From NCBI RefSeq assembly GCF_023898315.1, contig NC_064622.1:350529234-350593233 (forward strand): a stretch of 64,000 nt of DNA, given 5' to 3'. Shown here in pieces: positions 55,362-64,000 of the stretch. The position numbers and the translations under genes are program-made. Position 1 is the stretch's first letter. Every line of letters begins with the position of its first letter. Origin of the DNA: Schistocerca nitens (Eukaryota; Arthropoda; Insecta; Orthoptera; Acrididae). Under the pieces are notes generated by a model. That model had not been told where the DNA came from. It saw only the letters and a list, made by a program, of their open reading frames with translations, and made no database searches.

Positions 55362-55656
55362 CAGTGGTGGTCAGCCTGGTCCCTACCAGCCACTAGTGGC
55401 CATTCCAACATTCATAGTGAGTGGTAGGAGTTTTAAAAACAGTTTCATTAGCTTTTCATAAAATTTTGACTTAAAGTATATGGTAGGTGGTTACTGTTAA
55501 ATGCTTGCTGTAACTCTACTTTATAAATTTTATAAAATAAAGCTACTTCTCAACTTTATAAATCACCATTACTGTGCAACAAGTGGGCGGTTAGAAAATT
55601 TTACTACTAACAGAGATACAAAAATTGGCGGTAGGTGAAAAAGCTGACTACCCCGG
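55362..55656. mobile_element. hAT-type MITE with 8-bp target duplication
   Basis: 295 bp, ends CAGTGGTGGTCAGCCTGGTC and the complementary ..AAAAAGCTGACTACCCCGG, with imperfect inverted repeats of ~25 bp. Flanks ATCTAGAC (55354-55361) and GTCTAGAC (55657-55664) form an 8-bp duplication with one mismatch, the size made by hAT transposases. CAGTGGTGG..-type ends also fit hAT. Non-coding. Confidence 0.85.
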
Positions 55657-55664
55657 GTCTAGAC

Positions 55665-56480
55665 ATTATCCTTGCAACCAGGAGAGTGCATATTGAACAT
55701 CTGTGAATGTCAGTTTGTGTGTAATCAAGTGTAATTTATGGAATTAAAATGCAACATATAGTTCAGAAAATATAGCCAATTGAAACAGTGTCCATCGTTT
55801 TGAATGATCCTGTATTATTACATGAAACTTGTAAGATGTACAACATTCTTTTAAAATACTACGCAGCAGGTCCTTCAATATGCAGTAAATGAAAAGAAAA
55901 TGCAAGCATTCTCATTGGTTATTTCCTGCCCTCACTAATGGCATTCCTCTCGAAAATGCTACTTTCTGCCATGAATTTTTGCAAGTTTATCGCTGGAAAA
56001 CACCTGACATCTTTGTAACATCCAATCACACCCTTTTAAGATTGATTAAGAAAAGACCAACACATCAACTTCAATCTGGACAAAGCCCAGTTTCACTTGA
56101 AATTGGCGCTTGTGTCGCTAAATGTTCAGTGGATGACCCCATGACATGGCTGGGAAAGATACATTATATTGTTTCTCGTATGTCTGTAATTTTCATTTTT
56201 CAAGATTCTGAAAGTGCTTAGTTTAATCTTAAGGAGGTTCTGTAGTCTTCTCCTGCCTTGTGAATTTATTTTGCCCCCTAGCTTTAAATTCTATTTTCAC
56301 CTCTTAATGTGTTTCTGGACAAGATTTGGAGGATAATTTCTGCCCGTGAAAGTCTCAGAGAGCTCCTTAACTTATTTAGAGAGAGCTGCCAAGGGTCTAA
56401 CAGAGGCCTTCCAAGCTTGTCCAGAAACAGATCTGCCATGCTTTGTTTCTCCAGTCACCTACCCACTATCTAGCCACAAA
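55665..56480 (+). other. Intron 6, middle, unidentified open frame
   Basis: Frame 55889-56221 (110 residues, ..FLQVYRWKTPDIFVTSNHTL, ..RPTHQLQSGQSPVSLEIG) has no recognised similarity. It may belong to the same retroelement as the following GIY-YIG relic but nothing proves it. Confidence 0.3.
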
Positions 56481-56489
56481 CAAGTGGTC

Positions 56490-57560
56490 CTCTTGTGACT
56501 CAGTACCACCCAGGACTGGAGCAACTGAATCACATTCTCCACCAGTGTTTCAGCTACTTCTCATTGTGCCCTGAAATGAGAAGTATCCTACCCACCCATT
56601 CCACAGTGGTATTTCACAGTAACCTTTGCAATATCCTCATCTGTCCCTACTGCACCACTGCTCCCAACCCGTTGACTCATTGCTCATATCCCTGCAAGAG
56701 ACCTATATGTGAGACCTGTCCCAATCATCCTCCCATTACCACCAATTCCAGTCCTGTCACAACCAACTCCTACCCCATCAAAGGCAGGGCTATGTTTGAA
56801 ACCAGTCATGTGATCTACAAACTAAGCTGCTGCCACTGTGTCTCTTTCTACAGGGGCATGACAGCTAAGAAGCTATCTGTCCCCTGTAAGGCCACTGACA
56901 AACTGTGGCCAAGACACTTTTAAACCATTCAGTTACAGAACACACTGCCCAAATTGATTTGCTTCACTTTGATGACTGCTCCTTAGCTCATGCCATCTGG
57001 ATCCTTCCTATCATCACCTGCTTTTCTGAACTGTGCCGATGGGAACTCTCCTTACAACATATTCTTTGTTCACTGCTCCCACTCCTGTACTACACACACC
57101 TTCTATCTCACAAACCTAGCTACATAGTTCTTTCCCCTCCTCTACTTCTCCCTTATCCCTTCTGCCCTCCTCCCTCCCTCTTGCCCACCTCCCTTCCCAA
57201 AGAGCCTGCTGACACTGCACGTAGCAGCCCTATCCTATCTCAGTGGTGTCCCTGCATGCCCCCACAAGCAGAACTACACCTGACCCCGTCCTTCCCCTTC
57301 CCCCTCTCCACCCCATACCTCTTCACCACCTCAGCTTATGTTAATTGCAGTCAGGTCTTATTACCTGGGAACAATAGCCACAAGTGTGTGCACATGCACA
57401 TGGTGTGAGGATGCGCATGCGAGTACGTGTGTGCATTTATACTTCGGAAGTAGGATTTTGTCTGAAAACTTAAATGTTTTAGTGTTCTTTTTCATTTTGT
57501 CTGTATGTGACTTAGCATTTCTTCTGTATGGTGAGTAGCATTTTCTCGTTTACATATTGC
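56490..57560 (+). mobile_element. Penelope-like retroelement 3' relic with GIY-YIG endonuclease part
   Basis: Frame 56495-56923 gives ..NLCNILICPYCTTAPNPLTH, a Cys-rich linker CSYPCKRPICETCPNHPP, then FETSHVIYKLSCCHCVSFYR and GMTAKKLSVPCKA. The segment VIYKL..C..C....Y.GMTAKKL is the GIY-YIG start (here Y-K-L and Y-R-G in place of GIY/YIG-like positions). A second frame continues ..NHSVTEHTAQIDLLHFDD. The 3' part (57010-57550) is the C/T-rich tail ending in TATGGTGAGTAGCATTTTCT. RT domain not seen; strongly truncated. Confidence 0.75.
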
Positions 57561-59114
57561 AGTCAGGAACAAGGAAAGAAATTTAACCTGTATCCTTGTA
57601 TTGTAGCACCTGCAGTTTCTAAGTTGTTGATGTTTTCTTGTGTGTTGATTGCCTACTATGGTGAAATTAGTCAATTTGCTGTCCAATATGGGCCTTCTAA
57701 ACTGACAGGTAGGGAGTAACAAAAGTTAATACAAAATTAACATTTACAGCAGTTTTTGAAAATAAATTTATTTGAAGTCTCCTTTTTTATTTTTTTGGTG
57801 GAATGGAGTGAGCAGTAGCCAAGAATCAGCTGGTAAACTCTCTGCAAAGATCCATAAAACACACAATTTCTCAGAAACCTGTTTTAATAGGCAGTTAAGC
57901 AACATTTTGTAGAAAGTGTCATTGCTTTGCATCTAGAAACTTCGGTCAAAGTTGGTTCAGAGATTTTGATGTGGTCCATCTCCCCATGTATCCAGCTGTG
58001 GATTCCTCTGATGGGATTCAGTGGTGTCCTGTGAATTTTACCCAGCTCTCCAGTAGGGAAGTAATGTGTTCCTTATTGTTTGCAATAGAACTAACAAAAT
58101 TGTGCCTGGACTTCAGTCATGGAGCAGATAGTTGTGTGCTGTGATGAGGTTGTTTGTGTGACCATATATGTTTGAATTCTGAACTATCTCTACTCCACAA
58201 CAATGTTTTGTATTTCGCCATTTTGTGCTGACTCCCATGTGGCTTTCGCATACTATCAATCATTGATGAGCAAATAAAATGAATAAAATACAACTGGCAT
58301 TCAGCTGAAATTGGCCAATTAGATATAGTGCAAATGTAAGCATTAGACTACTCTACAGGTCAGTCTGTTACCATATCCTTTATTTGGTATTCATGTTGGT
58401 TGGCTTCACCAACTTAGAATCAATTTATCACATTTCATACTATCATAGATTTTGGGCTACCCTACAATCAGTCTATCACCACAACCAAATCAGATCAATT
58501 TCAGGCAAATGCTAGTTTGGTGTACTTACTTTAGTGACCCATGTGTATTTGTTGGCCTTCTGCTCATGCACTACATAATTTTGACATGGCAAATTTCAAT
58601 GATGTCAATCTTTTCAGTGCCCTGTAAGAAGAAATTGACGATTCTGATTCAGAAGGAGAAGTTTGTTATAGGCATAATGAATGCATTCTGCAACATCATA
58701 CAAATTTATTGCATTCACAATAACAAAGCTATGATTTTCCAAAAATGTGTTAAAACAGCAGTGCATGTGACCCACCCGGGGTTACTGAGGCATATCTCGG
58801 ATACGTTAAGATGTACTGTATACTTGAATTTTTGAAATTTCATTTATTGGTACCTTTTTACTTTATTTTTTGTTCTCTCAGAAAACTAAATTTATCAAAA
58901 TTTTAATTGATTTCTGTATTGTAGTATGTCTACAAATTGGCAATTTCTGTTGTTTGAAAAAATGTATTGGTTGAAATTGAGTACCTGCCATAAAAATGGT
59001 TCTGGAAGAGGAATACAGATCATACAATTTGCAGAAGTACTTAGTATTGTCAAAAAAATGTCTGCATAGCAGGTTTTATGCTTTAAATTATTTGTACATT
59101 TATATGAATTTCAG
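57561..59114 (+). other. End of intron 6, unrecognised
   Basis: A + frame 58452-58835 has no similarity. Acceptor TATGAATTTCAG ends at 59114. Confidence 0.45.
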
Positions 59115-59261
59115 CTGATGACATGGGCTTGGGTAAAACACTTACAATGATAAGCCTGATTTTGAAGAGTCTTGAGGAAGATGAACGTGACAGCTCTGAT
59201 AGCGAAAATTCTGATGACTCCCAGGCCGAAGAAGAATGGATGCAAAGCAAAGACAGAAGAT
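59115..59261 (+). CDS. TTF2: TTF2/lodestar-like gene, coding exon G (Walker A exon)
   Basis: 147 nt, phase 1-1: G from exon F plus CT gives Ala, then DDMGLGKTLTMISLILKSLE, followed by an acidic serine-rich insert EDERDSSDSENSDDSQAEEE and WMQSKDRR. DDMGLGKT is the Walker A (motif I) ATP-binding loop; the DDM (rather than DEM) form followed by LTMI is, to my knowledge, characteristic of the TTF2/HLTF/RAD5-like branch of SNF2 enzymes, and with the preceding exon fits TTF2 best. Donor AGAT|GTAAGT. The DEAH box, helicase C-terminal domain and stop codon are beyond the window. Confidence 0.96.
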
Positions 59262-59959
59262 GTAAGTTTTCCTTTGATGTAAAGTAAAAACAATGTAATG
59301 TCAAGAGACCATACAAAGCAGAACTCAATTATCCTTGGAGTACTGGCCAGTCCCCCCAGCGGGTCTGGGGGTAAGAATAGGCCCGAGGTATTCCTGCCTG
59401 TCGTAAGAGGCGACTAAAAGGAGTCTCTCAAGTTTCGGCCATTATGTGATGGTCCCCTGTAGGATTTGACCTCCATTCTTCAAAATTTTCCCGAAGAGCG
59501 AGCCAATTGGGGAAGGGCACCTTATGTGGTGCATCATGTCCATCGCGCATTGAGATCTTTAGCCCACTTTCTCGTCGTTGCATTTCAGTCCCGCTCATTC
59601 TCCATCTCTTGGGTGAGGACACCTTCCTGGGTGTGTTTTCCACCTTGCACTATGCAGTGTCGCTTTCTGCGTCGGCGATGGCCATGGACTTCTTTGCACA
59701 TGATATCCTGCACGGTAGCCAGTCCGTTGTGGTGGGGCCGCCATGTACCCTGTTGCTTGTAGCCCCCTGATCACACAGGGATCACTCTGCTGATGCCTGT
59801 GCCGTTAACTACCCACTTATTCCAAAGGGTAGGTGCCCATCCCCTTGGGGCATCGGGACTCCCGGCAGTGGCTGTCCTGCCAGGTAGCCTTTGCTGCGGC
59901 TGGGTGGCACCCGTGGAGAGGGGCCCCTGGTCGGAGTGGGTGGCATCAGGGCAGATGAC

Positions 59960-61480
59960 ACGCGATGAAGTGTAGTCCATCATCTCTTGCTGGTGGTGAA
60001 ACGGCAGCAGTCTCTAAGCGTTCACGAGCTCAATTCAGCGCACAGAAGTACGACCACAAATCATTCCCCTCCCTGGCCACACCATGGGAGGAACCTCAGG
60101 CTAAGGATGGCAGCGGATCTTCTTCACCCCGATACCTTGCATGCTCAAGAGCTCATGGGGAATCTTTCATGACGATGAAGCCTCAGTTTTTTTGTTGAGC
60201 TTTTAGAGGACAAGTTTGGGGAGGTGGAGGGCTTGCCCAAAATGAGATCTGGGTCAGTCTTGATCAAAGCAGCATCGAGGGCCAGTCACGGGCGTTACTC
60301 GCTTGTTACAAGCTGGGGGATGTTTCTGTAACCATCGCACCCCATAAGAACTTAAACATGGTCCAGGGTGCTATATTTCACAGGGACCTTCTTTTTGGCA
60401 TGTCCACCGGAGTCAGAGGGATAATCAGGTTGCCACCGGTGCCTTCATCTTGGCCTTTGAGGGTGATACATTGCCCGATAATATCAAAGTGATGGTCTAC
60501 TGCTGTGATGTAAAGCCCCATATCCCTCCCCCAATGTAGTACTTTAAGTGCTGGAAGTTCGGCCATATGTCTTCTCGCTGTACTTCCAGCGTCACATGTC
60601 GAGATTGTGGATGCCCATCACATCCCAATACTCAATGTTCCCCGTCTCCCATCTGTGTCAGCTGCGGGGAGCACCATTCACCTTGCTTGCCAGACTGCAG
60701 GATTCTCCAGAAAGAAAGGAAAATCATGGAGTACAAGACTCTGGACCGACTGACCTACACTGAGGCTAAGAGAAAATTTGAACACCTGCATCCTGTATGT
60801 ATGACATCGTCTTACGCTGTCGCTACAACAGTTCTGGCACCATCAGCTCTGCCAAACCCAGTCAGCTCTCAGAGCCGGAAGACTACACCTGCTCCCTTGG
60901 TGGTGGGGAGGCATTTCCCTCCTTGTTGCACCTGCACCACCTACTTCGGGAGCAACACCCCCGCAACAATCGGGGACATCCGTCCCCACTTCTAAGCCGG
61001 AGAAGCGTAAGTCTTCTTCGGCTTCTCTCTCTAAGAAGGGGTCCCTCCCTTCCCAGGTTTCTGCTTGTGGGAAAGATGACACCTGCCAGAGGATGAAGAG
61101 CTCAAAAGCAGCTGGCTGAAGAGCTCAAAAGCAGCTGGTCGTAGGGCTTCACGCTCATCCTGTCCCGGAGACTGAGCCAGTGAAGTCCTCCCAGCCAGGG
61201 AATCCCAAGGAGCAGCGAGAGAAATCCAAAAAGAAGACCCCAAAGTCCAAAGGAAAAAATCAGTGGCACCCACACAGCCGCTACCTACAAGCTCTGCGTC
61301 TCAGGATATGGTGGAATTCTGGAATCGGCTGAGGACCTAGATCTTGCCAGGCCTTCAGACAAAATGAATAGAGAGTGCTCAGGCAGCAGGTGATGCTGAG
61401 GCGTAAACTGCCTCATTGAATGTTCCATGCCTTCCCAGTCTCACGACGATGTCATCTTCCAGTGGAATTGCGACGTTTTT
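59960..61480 (+). pseudogene. LINE ORF1 (gag-like) with three CCHC knuckles
   Basis: Start-side pieces (59965-60198) are frame-shifted. Zinc knuckles around 60551-60715: YFKCWKFGHMSSRC (first Cys replaced by Tyr), CRDCGCPSHPNTQC (C-x2-C-x4-H-x4-C, intact), CVSCGEHHSPC (variant). It is followed by YKTLDRLTYTEAKRKFEHL, the conserved segment after the knuckles in I/Jockey gag proteins. Ser/Lys-rich tail to about 61450. Function in live elements: RNA binding. Confidence 0.85.
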
Positions 61481-62380
61481 TCCACCGCTTGACTGAGCTA
61501 TAGCAACTGTTAAGCTTTACACCTGCCATCTGCATTGCCCTACAGGAGACCTGGTTCCCGGCAATGCGGTCCCCTGCCCCCCATGGCTATAAGGGATACT
61601 ACGGGAACCATAGCGACTATAATCGAGTGTCGGGTGGAGTTTGTGTTTATGCCCTAAACTCAGTCTGTACTGACACTGTGCCCCTTCAAACCCCTCTTGA
61701 AACTGTGGCTGTCAGAAGATGGACGATGCAGGAAATAACCATCTACAATGTGTATCTTCCTCCAGATCTTGCAGTACCCCTGAATGTATTAGCTGCACTT
61801 ATTGATTAACTCCGTAAACCTTTCCTACTTTTGGGAAATTTTAATGCCCATAACCCCTTGTGGGGTGGCACCATGCTTTCTGGCTGAGGCAGAGATGTCG
61901 AAACTTTACTGTCTCAGTTCGACCTCTGCCTCTTAAATACTGGGGCTGCCACACATTTCAGCATGGCTAATAGTAGTTACTCGGCCATTGATTTATCAAT
62001 TTGCAGCCCAGGACTTCTCCCATCTATCCACTGTAGAGCACATGACGACCTGTCTGGTAGTGACCATTTCCCCATCTTCCTGTCACTGCCCCAGCGTCAG
62101 GCGCATGGATGCCTGCCCAGATGGGCTTTAAACAAGGCAGATTGGAAAACTTTCACCTCTATTGTAGCTGTTGAATCTCCCGCACACGGTAACATCGATG
62201 TCATGGTTGAGCAGGTAACTGCAACAATTGTTTCTGCTTGAGAACATGTGATCCCTCGCTCTTTAGGGTGCCCCCGGTGTAAAGCAGTCCCTTGGTGGTC
62301 GCTGAAGCAATTAAGGAGCTTTGGCAAGCTCTACAACGCCGTAAGCGGTCCCTTGCCTGGAGCATATCATAGCCTTTAAA
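61480..62380 (+). pseudogene. LINE ORF2 endonuclease domain, broken
   Basis: Reads ..PAICIALQETWFPAMRSP.. then NRVSGGVCVYALNSVCTDTV, TIYNVYLPPDLAVPLNVLAA, a stop at 61807, LLLGNFNAHNPLWGG (the G-D-F-N position has Asn for Asp), AIDLSICSP and GSDHFPIFLSL, the APE-type endonuclease motifs in the expected order. Ends with a stop at 62239 and degenerate linker. Confidence 0.88.
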
Positions 62381-62391
62381 CGGCTCCGTGT

Positions 62392-63597
62392 TTGCATTTG
62401 CCAACTTATCAAACGATGGAAGCAGGAGTGTTGGGAGAGAGATGTCTCGACCATTGGGTGCCATACGTCATCTTCCCAAGTCTGGGCAAAGATCAAATGT
62501 CTTTTTGGGTACCAGACCCCATAAATGGCGTGTTATCTATAGATGCACATGCGATTGCCGAGCACTTGACTGAGCACTATGCTCGATCCTCTGCATTGGA
62601 GAATTACCCACAAGCCTTTCGCACTCTCAAACAGCGGCTGGAAAGGAACATCCTCTCATTCACTACACGCCACAGTGAATCCTACAATGCTCCATTTACA
62701 GAGTGGGAGCTCCTCAGTGCCCTTGCACATTACTCTGACACAGCTCCTGGGCCTGATCGGATCCACAGCCAGATGATTAAACATCTCTCATCTGACTATA
62801 AGCGACATATCCTCATCATCTTCAACCCGATCTGGTGTGAAGGTGTCTTTCCATCGCAATGGCGGGAGGGCTCCACCAGTCCAGTGCTCAAACCATGTAA
62901 AAACCCACTTGATATGGTAGCTATCGGCCCATCGGCCTCACCCACTTTCTTTGTAAGCTGCTGGAACATATGGTGTGTCATTGGTTGGGTTGGGTCCTGG
63001 AGTCTTGTGACGTTCTGGCTCCATGTAAGGGTGGCTTCTGCCAGGGTCGCTCTACCACTGATAACCTTGTGTCCCTCGAGTCTGCCATCTGAACAGTCTT
63101 GTTCAGACGCCAACACCTGGTTGCCGTCTTTTTTGACTTACATAGACCCAAACGACACTACCTGGCGACATCATATCCTTGCCACGTTGTATGAGTGGGG
63201 TCTCCGGGGCCCGCTCCCGATTTTTATCCAAAATTTCCTGTCGCTCAGTACTTTCCGTGTCCAAGTTGGTGCCTCCTATAGTTTCGTCCATATCCAGGAG
63301 AATGGAGCCCCGCAGGGCTCCATATTGAGTGTTTCTCTATTCTTGGTGGCTATTAACGGTCTAGCAGCTGCTATAGGGCCGTCAGGCTCACCTTCTGTGT
63401 ATGCGGATGACTTCTGCATTTCGTACTGCTGCTCCAGTACTGGTGTTGCTGAGTGGCGCCTACAGGGAGCCATCCACAAGGCAGGCGCAGTCATGCGCTC
63501 TAGCCCACGGCTTCCAGTTTTCAGCCGCAAAGTCGTGTGTCGTGCACATCTGTCAGCATCGTACCGTTCATCCGCACTCATAACTTTACCTTCATGA
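62392..63597 (+). pseudogene. LINE ORF2 reverse transcriptase with compensating frameshifts
   Basis: 401-codon open frame. It starts in linker (..FTEWELLSALAHYSDTAPGP, DRIHSQMIKHLS..), then IWCEGVFPSQWREGSTSPVL. Motif 1 reads correctly only in another frame (YRPIGLT.., 62922-62990), after which the main frame recovers near 63125 with FLTYIDPNDTTWRHHILATL. Then NGAPQGSILSVSLFLVAING (motif B) and PSVYADDFCISYC (motif C, catalytic YADD intact). Another frame change at about 63500 moves the C-terminal part (GFQFSAAKSCVVHICQ) out of frame. The apparent long ORF is thus partly out-of-frame sequence. Confidence 0.88.
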
Positions 63598-64000
63598 CGA
63601 TCCACTCATTGTAGTGGCAGCTGGCAGCACCTCAATGCCCTCTGTTGCCTGAGCGACACCACTTGGGGTGCAGATCGCTCTACGCTGCTGCGGCTCTACA
63701 GAGCCATTGTCCAATCCTGAATTGACTATGGTAGTGTGGTTTATGGTTTGGCAGCGCCCTCAGCATTGCATTTACTCAACCCTGTGCACCACTGCAGGAT
63801 TCGACTAGCAGCAGGAGCTTTTAGGGCGAGTCTGGTGACCAGCCTACTGGTGGAGGCTGGGGTCCCTCCATTGCAGATCAGACGTGCACAACTGCTTGCC
63901 AGTTATGCTGCACACATTCGTAGTTCTCCTGAGCATCCGTATTACCATCTCCTTTTCCCGTCCACCGTGGTCCATCTCCTGCATCAGCGGCCCAGGTTGG
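63598..64000 (+). pseudogene. LINE ORF2 C-terminal part, incomplete
   Basis: Readable in pieces as ..LNALCCLSDTTWGADRSTLL, RLYRAIVQS, YGLAAPSAL and LLVEAGVPPLQIRRAQLLAS, the post-RT region before RNase H in I-type LINEs. The element continues past the window edge. Confidence 0.75.

Larger units (their letters stand above)
59345..64000 (+). mobile_element. I-type (I/Jockey group) LINE, 5' UTR, ORF1 and most of ORF2; runs off the window
   Basis: Begins with TCCCCCCAGCGGGTCTGGGG and GGTATTCCTGCCTGTCGTAA, a 5' sequence I associate with insect LINEs, followed by an untranslated part to ~59960, an ORF1 with three zinc knuckles, an APE-type endonuclease, reverse transcriptase and, at the window end, the thumb/RNase H-side region. 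GC content is clearly higher than the flanking intron. Frameshifts and stops in every ORF; dead, yet close to full length at its 5' end, which is unusual among the LINEs here. Confidence 0.9.

Overview
The window is eukaryotic nuclear DNA, most probably from an orthopteran insect (a grasshopper or locust). Evidence: short phase-consistent exons with GT/AG junctions separated by introns of 2 to 30 kb, heavy nested transposon load, and several tRNA-derived SINE families plus a 5S-rRNA-derived SINE that look like those I associate with Acrididae. The species call is recall-based inference; no bacterial operon, CRISPR array or phage feature is present.

One host gene runs through the whole window on the + strand. 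Seven internal coding exons (1858-2001, 6397-6528, 8901-9041, 14726-14870, 22610-22726, 52923-53129, 59115-59261) join in frame and encode the N-terminal half of an SNF2-family ATPase of the transcription termination factor 2 (TTF2 / lodestar) type, ending just after the Walker A motif DDMGLGKT. Both ends of the gene lie outside the window. The first three exons are all phase 0-0, 132-144 nt long, and each places a psi-K-x-E (SUMO-type) motif at exactly residues 4-7, which suggests exon duplication.

The rest is intron filled with mobile DNA. Intron 1 holds an RTE-like LINE tail split by a dead Tc1/mariner element with TA target duplication, and a ~600-bp homopyrimidine tract. Intron 3 holds a minus-strand CR1/Jockey-type LINE relic interrupted by two SINEs and by an inverted tRNA-like element, then a second inverted tRNA-like composite. 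Intron 4 has a 568-bp near-perfect palindrome, further SINEs and a LINE fragment. The 30-kb intron 5 contains a 5.8-kb Ty3/Gypsy element (minus strand, itself hit by an RTE LINE), two long minus-strand RTE-like LINEs (one hit by a CR1-type LINE and a SINE, the other by a hairpin element), a 5S-derived SINE, a foldback structure containing LINE pieces, and mariner relics. Intron 6 holds a hAT-type MITE and a Penelope-like GIY-YIG relic; intron 7 begins with an I-type LINE (59345 to the window edge).

The most coherent unusual pattern is a set of inverted-repeat (hairpin) elements, several carrying tRNA-like units in opposite orientation, each bounded by a perfect or near-perfect 12-14 bp direct repeat (10369/10710, 12939/13763, 29107/29456, 30267/30993, 41029/41669). 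The same duplication length flanks the LINE and SINE insertions here (11-12 bp), suggesting that whole hairpins were inserted as single units by LINE-type target-primed reverse transcription rather than by a DNA transposase.
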